Shown: piece by piece, positions 62,510 to 64,000 of the stretch
Layout of the letters: the number at the start of each line of letters is the position of its first letter
How positions within the stretch are numbered: the stretch's first letter is position 1
Made by a program: the position numbers and the translations under genes
NCBI RefSeq assembly: GCF_051175385.1
Contig: NZ_CP195106.1
Coordinates: 3,844,001-3,908,000 of the forward strand
DNA: 64,000 bases
Origin: Tundrisphaera lichenicola
GTDB taxonomy: Bacteria > Planctomycetota > Planctomycetia > Isosphaerales > Isosphaeraceae
Reading direction: 5' to 3'
The notes under the pieces: model-generated
Told to the model about the DNA's origin: nothing
Database searches by the model: none
Seen by the model: only the letters and a program-made list of their open reading frames with translations

Positions 62510-62790
62510 GGACAACCCGGCTCGGAGCGGTGGGCGCTCGATGCACCGAAGAACGACGCGGAGGTGCTCATCCTCCACGATCGGTAACGCCTCGGGCCGG
62601 CCCAGCCGGGCGTGCCCGCTCGTCCCCTGAGGCGGGTGATCCCGCCGGGCGTGCGGGGTCATCAGCCACGGCATCCGGTGCCGAGGTCCCCGTCGCCCGA
62701 GGGGCGGTCGATCGGGTGGAATTGGGTCGGACTCGGGCTATATCCGAGCACCAGTACCGGGCGTCGATGGCAGGCGGCCTCGGTCAACCC
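62510..62790 (-). pseudogene. Decayed RAYT (REP-associated tyrosine transposase)
   Basis: On the minus strand one frame reads PTQFHPIDRPSGDGDLGTG, where RAYT proteins have PNHFHLVL...GDLGRWM. After a frame slip it continues WLMTPHARRDHPPQGTSGHA, then LGRPEALPIVEDEHLRVV and LRCIERPPLRAGL. This matches the usual RAYT order (MTSHVRRY..., GHVWQGRFKAFPI.EDEHLLTVLRYVERNPLRA). The HUH motif His-x-His is degraded to Gln-x-His, the frame is broken and the rest is lost. It is an extinct single-strand transposase. Confidence 0.6.
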
Positions 62791-62991
62791 GACGAACGGG
62801 GGGGAGTTGAGTCCTCGTGACAATCCCGGGTGGGAGGGTTGCCGCGATTGGAGTGGTGGCGGGGATAATTCGCTTGCGAGCCCCGGACCGTTTGCGGCAT
62901 GATGCAGATCATGAGGTAGGCAATTCAGGGGAAAGTCAAGCGAAAAGAAATGTCCCTTCCCTTAATTTTGCCTAAATAAAGGGGTAAGAAT

Positions 62992-64000
62992 ATGAGAAAA
63001 TCTGTTTCGAAATCCGTCATCATGCTCGAATTCAACGAGTTGACCCCGAGCCTGATGGATCGTTTCATCGCCGCCGGACACCTGCCGAACTTCGAGCGGC
63101 TCCGAGCCGAGTCCCACGTGTACGTCACGGACGCCGAGGAGGATGGTGACAACCTCCAGCCGTGGGTCCAATGGGTCTCGGTACACACGGGGCTATCGGC
63201 CAGCGCTTATGGGATAACCAGGCTGTCCGACGGGCACAAGTTGCGAGAGAAGGCCATCTGGGATTTGATCTCGGAAGCCGGATACCGGGTCTGGGTTTGC
63301 GGTAGCATGAATGCCCGCTACGATCGACCCCTGAATGGATGTCTCTTGCCGGATGCGTGGTCGACCGGATTGCGGGCCTTTCCCGATGGCGAATTCGACT
63401 CCTACGACGCGTTCGTCCGGCGGGCCGTCCAGGAGCATACCAGCGAGTCGCAAGGTCTATCGAAGGAGATGGCCTTGTCCTTCCTCTGGTATATGGCCGG
63501 TCACGGCCTGTCCCCGAGCACGATCCGGATGATCCTGAGTCAACTCTGGACCGAACGGCGGACGAATCGGTTCAAGTGGAGGCGTGCGGCGATCGCGGAT
63601 CAACTCCAATGGGACATTTTTCGGCATTATTATCGCAAGATCCGGCCGCACTTCAGCACGTTCTTCATCAATAGCACGGCCCATTTCCAGCATAGCCATT
63701 GGAGGGAGATGGAGCCGGAGGCGTTCCACGTGCTCCCGGATTCGGAGCATCTGGCCGAGTTCAAGGACGCCATACTCTACGGCTATCAGCAGATGGACCG
63801 GATCGTCGGTCGCTTCCTGTCGCTAGCCGGGTCGGAGACGACCCTGATTTTCAGTACCGCCCTCAGCCAGCAGCCCTATACGGACGCCGAGACGGCCGGA
63901 GGGAGGCATTTCTACCGCCTGCGAAGCCCGGCCGTCCTGGCCGATCGTCTCGGCCTGCAGGGTACTTACACCTACCATCCCGTGATGGCCGAGCAGTTTG
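62992..64000 (+). CDS. Alkaline-phosphatase-superfamily-like protein (partial, runs off the window)
   Basis: An open frame from ATG 62992 (after GGGGTAAG) continues through 336 codons past the right edge. The beginning, VIMLEFNELTPSLMDRFIAA then GHLPNFERLRAES, has the layout of alkaline-phosphatase/phosphodiesterase superfamily proteins (metal acidic residue, Thr nucleophile region and G-x-LPN-x-x-RL). FFINSTAHFQHSHW and YGYQQMDRIVGRFL later resemble the core that precedes the second metal site. There is no signal peptide, so it may be cytoplasmic. It may act on phosphate or sulfate esters, which is inference; the end is missing. Confidence 0.6.
   Translation, partial: MRKSVSKSVIMLEFNELTPSLMDRFIAAGHLPNFERLRAESHVYVTDAEEDGDNLQPWVQWVSVHTGLSASAYGITRLSDGHKLREKAIWDLISEAGYRVWVCGSMNARYDRPLNGCLLPDAWSTGLRAFPDGEFDSYDAFVRRAVQEHTSESQGLSKEMALSFLWYMAGHGLSPSTIRMILSQLWTERRTNRFKWRRAAIADQLQWDIFRHYYRKIRPHFSTFFINSTAHFQHSHWREMEPEAFHVLPDSEHLAEFKDAILYGYQQMDRIVGRFLSLAGSETTLIFSTALSQQPYTDAETAGGRHFYRLRSPAVLADRLGLQGTYTYHPVMAEQF

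Noticed and set aside
62087..62674. 195-codon minus-strand frame as an intact gene
   Set aside because: Only its first 54 codons resemble a protein (RAYT), and those are out of frame with the upstream part; the rest is noise, so it is listed as a pseudogene.

Overview
The window reads as a chromosomal segment of a GC-rich planctomycete, most likely of the family Isosphaeraceae. The clues are the PEP-CTERM protein, the LE-x-R-x-LS motif at the start of a secreted CAP protein, YXWGXW-type and Gly/Tyr-rich secreted proteins, many two-TM or signal-peptide proteins of unknown role, GTG/TTG starts, and small intergenic repeat families. This is inference from gene content; no rRNA gene is present. 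I see no tRNA, rRNA or CRISPR array.

Layout. 0-15.3 kb is ordinary core genome: a secreted CAP-domain protein, phosphohexomutase, a short UvrC, a Uma2 nuclease, an ABC-F ATPase, a metallophosphatase, an ammonium transporter with a strongly structured upstream region, the YggS-YggU pair and aroA. 15.27-21.53 kb is a mobile island. A tandem array of about 23-bp units has been invaded by a 5.96-kb transposon with perfect 15-bp terminal inverted repeats and a 9-bp target duplication. The transposon carries a SWIM/DDE transposase, a divergently transcribed zinc-ribbon protein on a symmetric promoter, a headless toxin-like module with a possible immunity gene, and an intact HipA/YjjJ-type kinase. 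A second insertion sequence (1076 bp, 14-bp inverted repeats, 5-bp duplication) has broken the transposase.

21.8-38.3 kb is accessory: an ArsR-AHSA1 pair, LRR, glycoside hydrolase, HEAT-repeat and FG-GAP proteins, two VOC proteins, a DinB protein, secreted small proteins, a P-loop kinase and an RNA-ligase-like protein. Copies of a GGGGACGTTC hairpin repeat are interspersed. A free-standing HEARO/omega-RNA-like structured RNA without an IscB gene lies at about 32.62-32.89 kb next to a DUF4326 pseudogene.

38.5-44.7 kb holds the translation cluster rpsB-tsf-pyrH-frr, interrupted by a PEP-CTERM gene, followed by a lipoprotein hydrolase and membrane proteins. 44.9-61.8 kb holds a secreted KatG, a YdeI protein with a CDGSH iron-sulfur motif, a C25-like protease, a histidine kinase/sigma-54 regulator pair, an M28 peptidase, two polytopic glycosyltransferase-like proteins and a GT4 glycosyltransferase. 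61.8-63.0 kb is gene-poor, with a second copy of the tandem array and a decayed RAYT transposase. The window ends inside an alkaline-phosphatase-superfamily-like gene.
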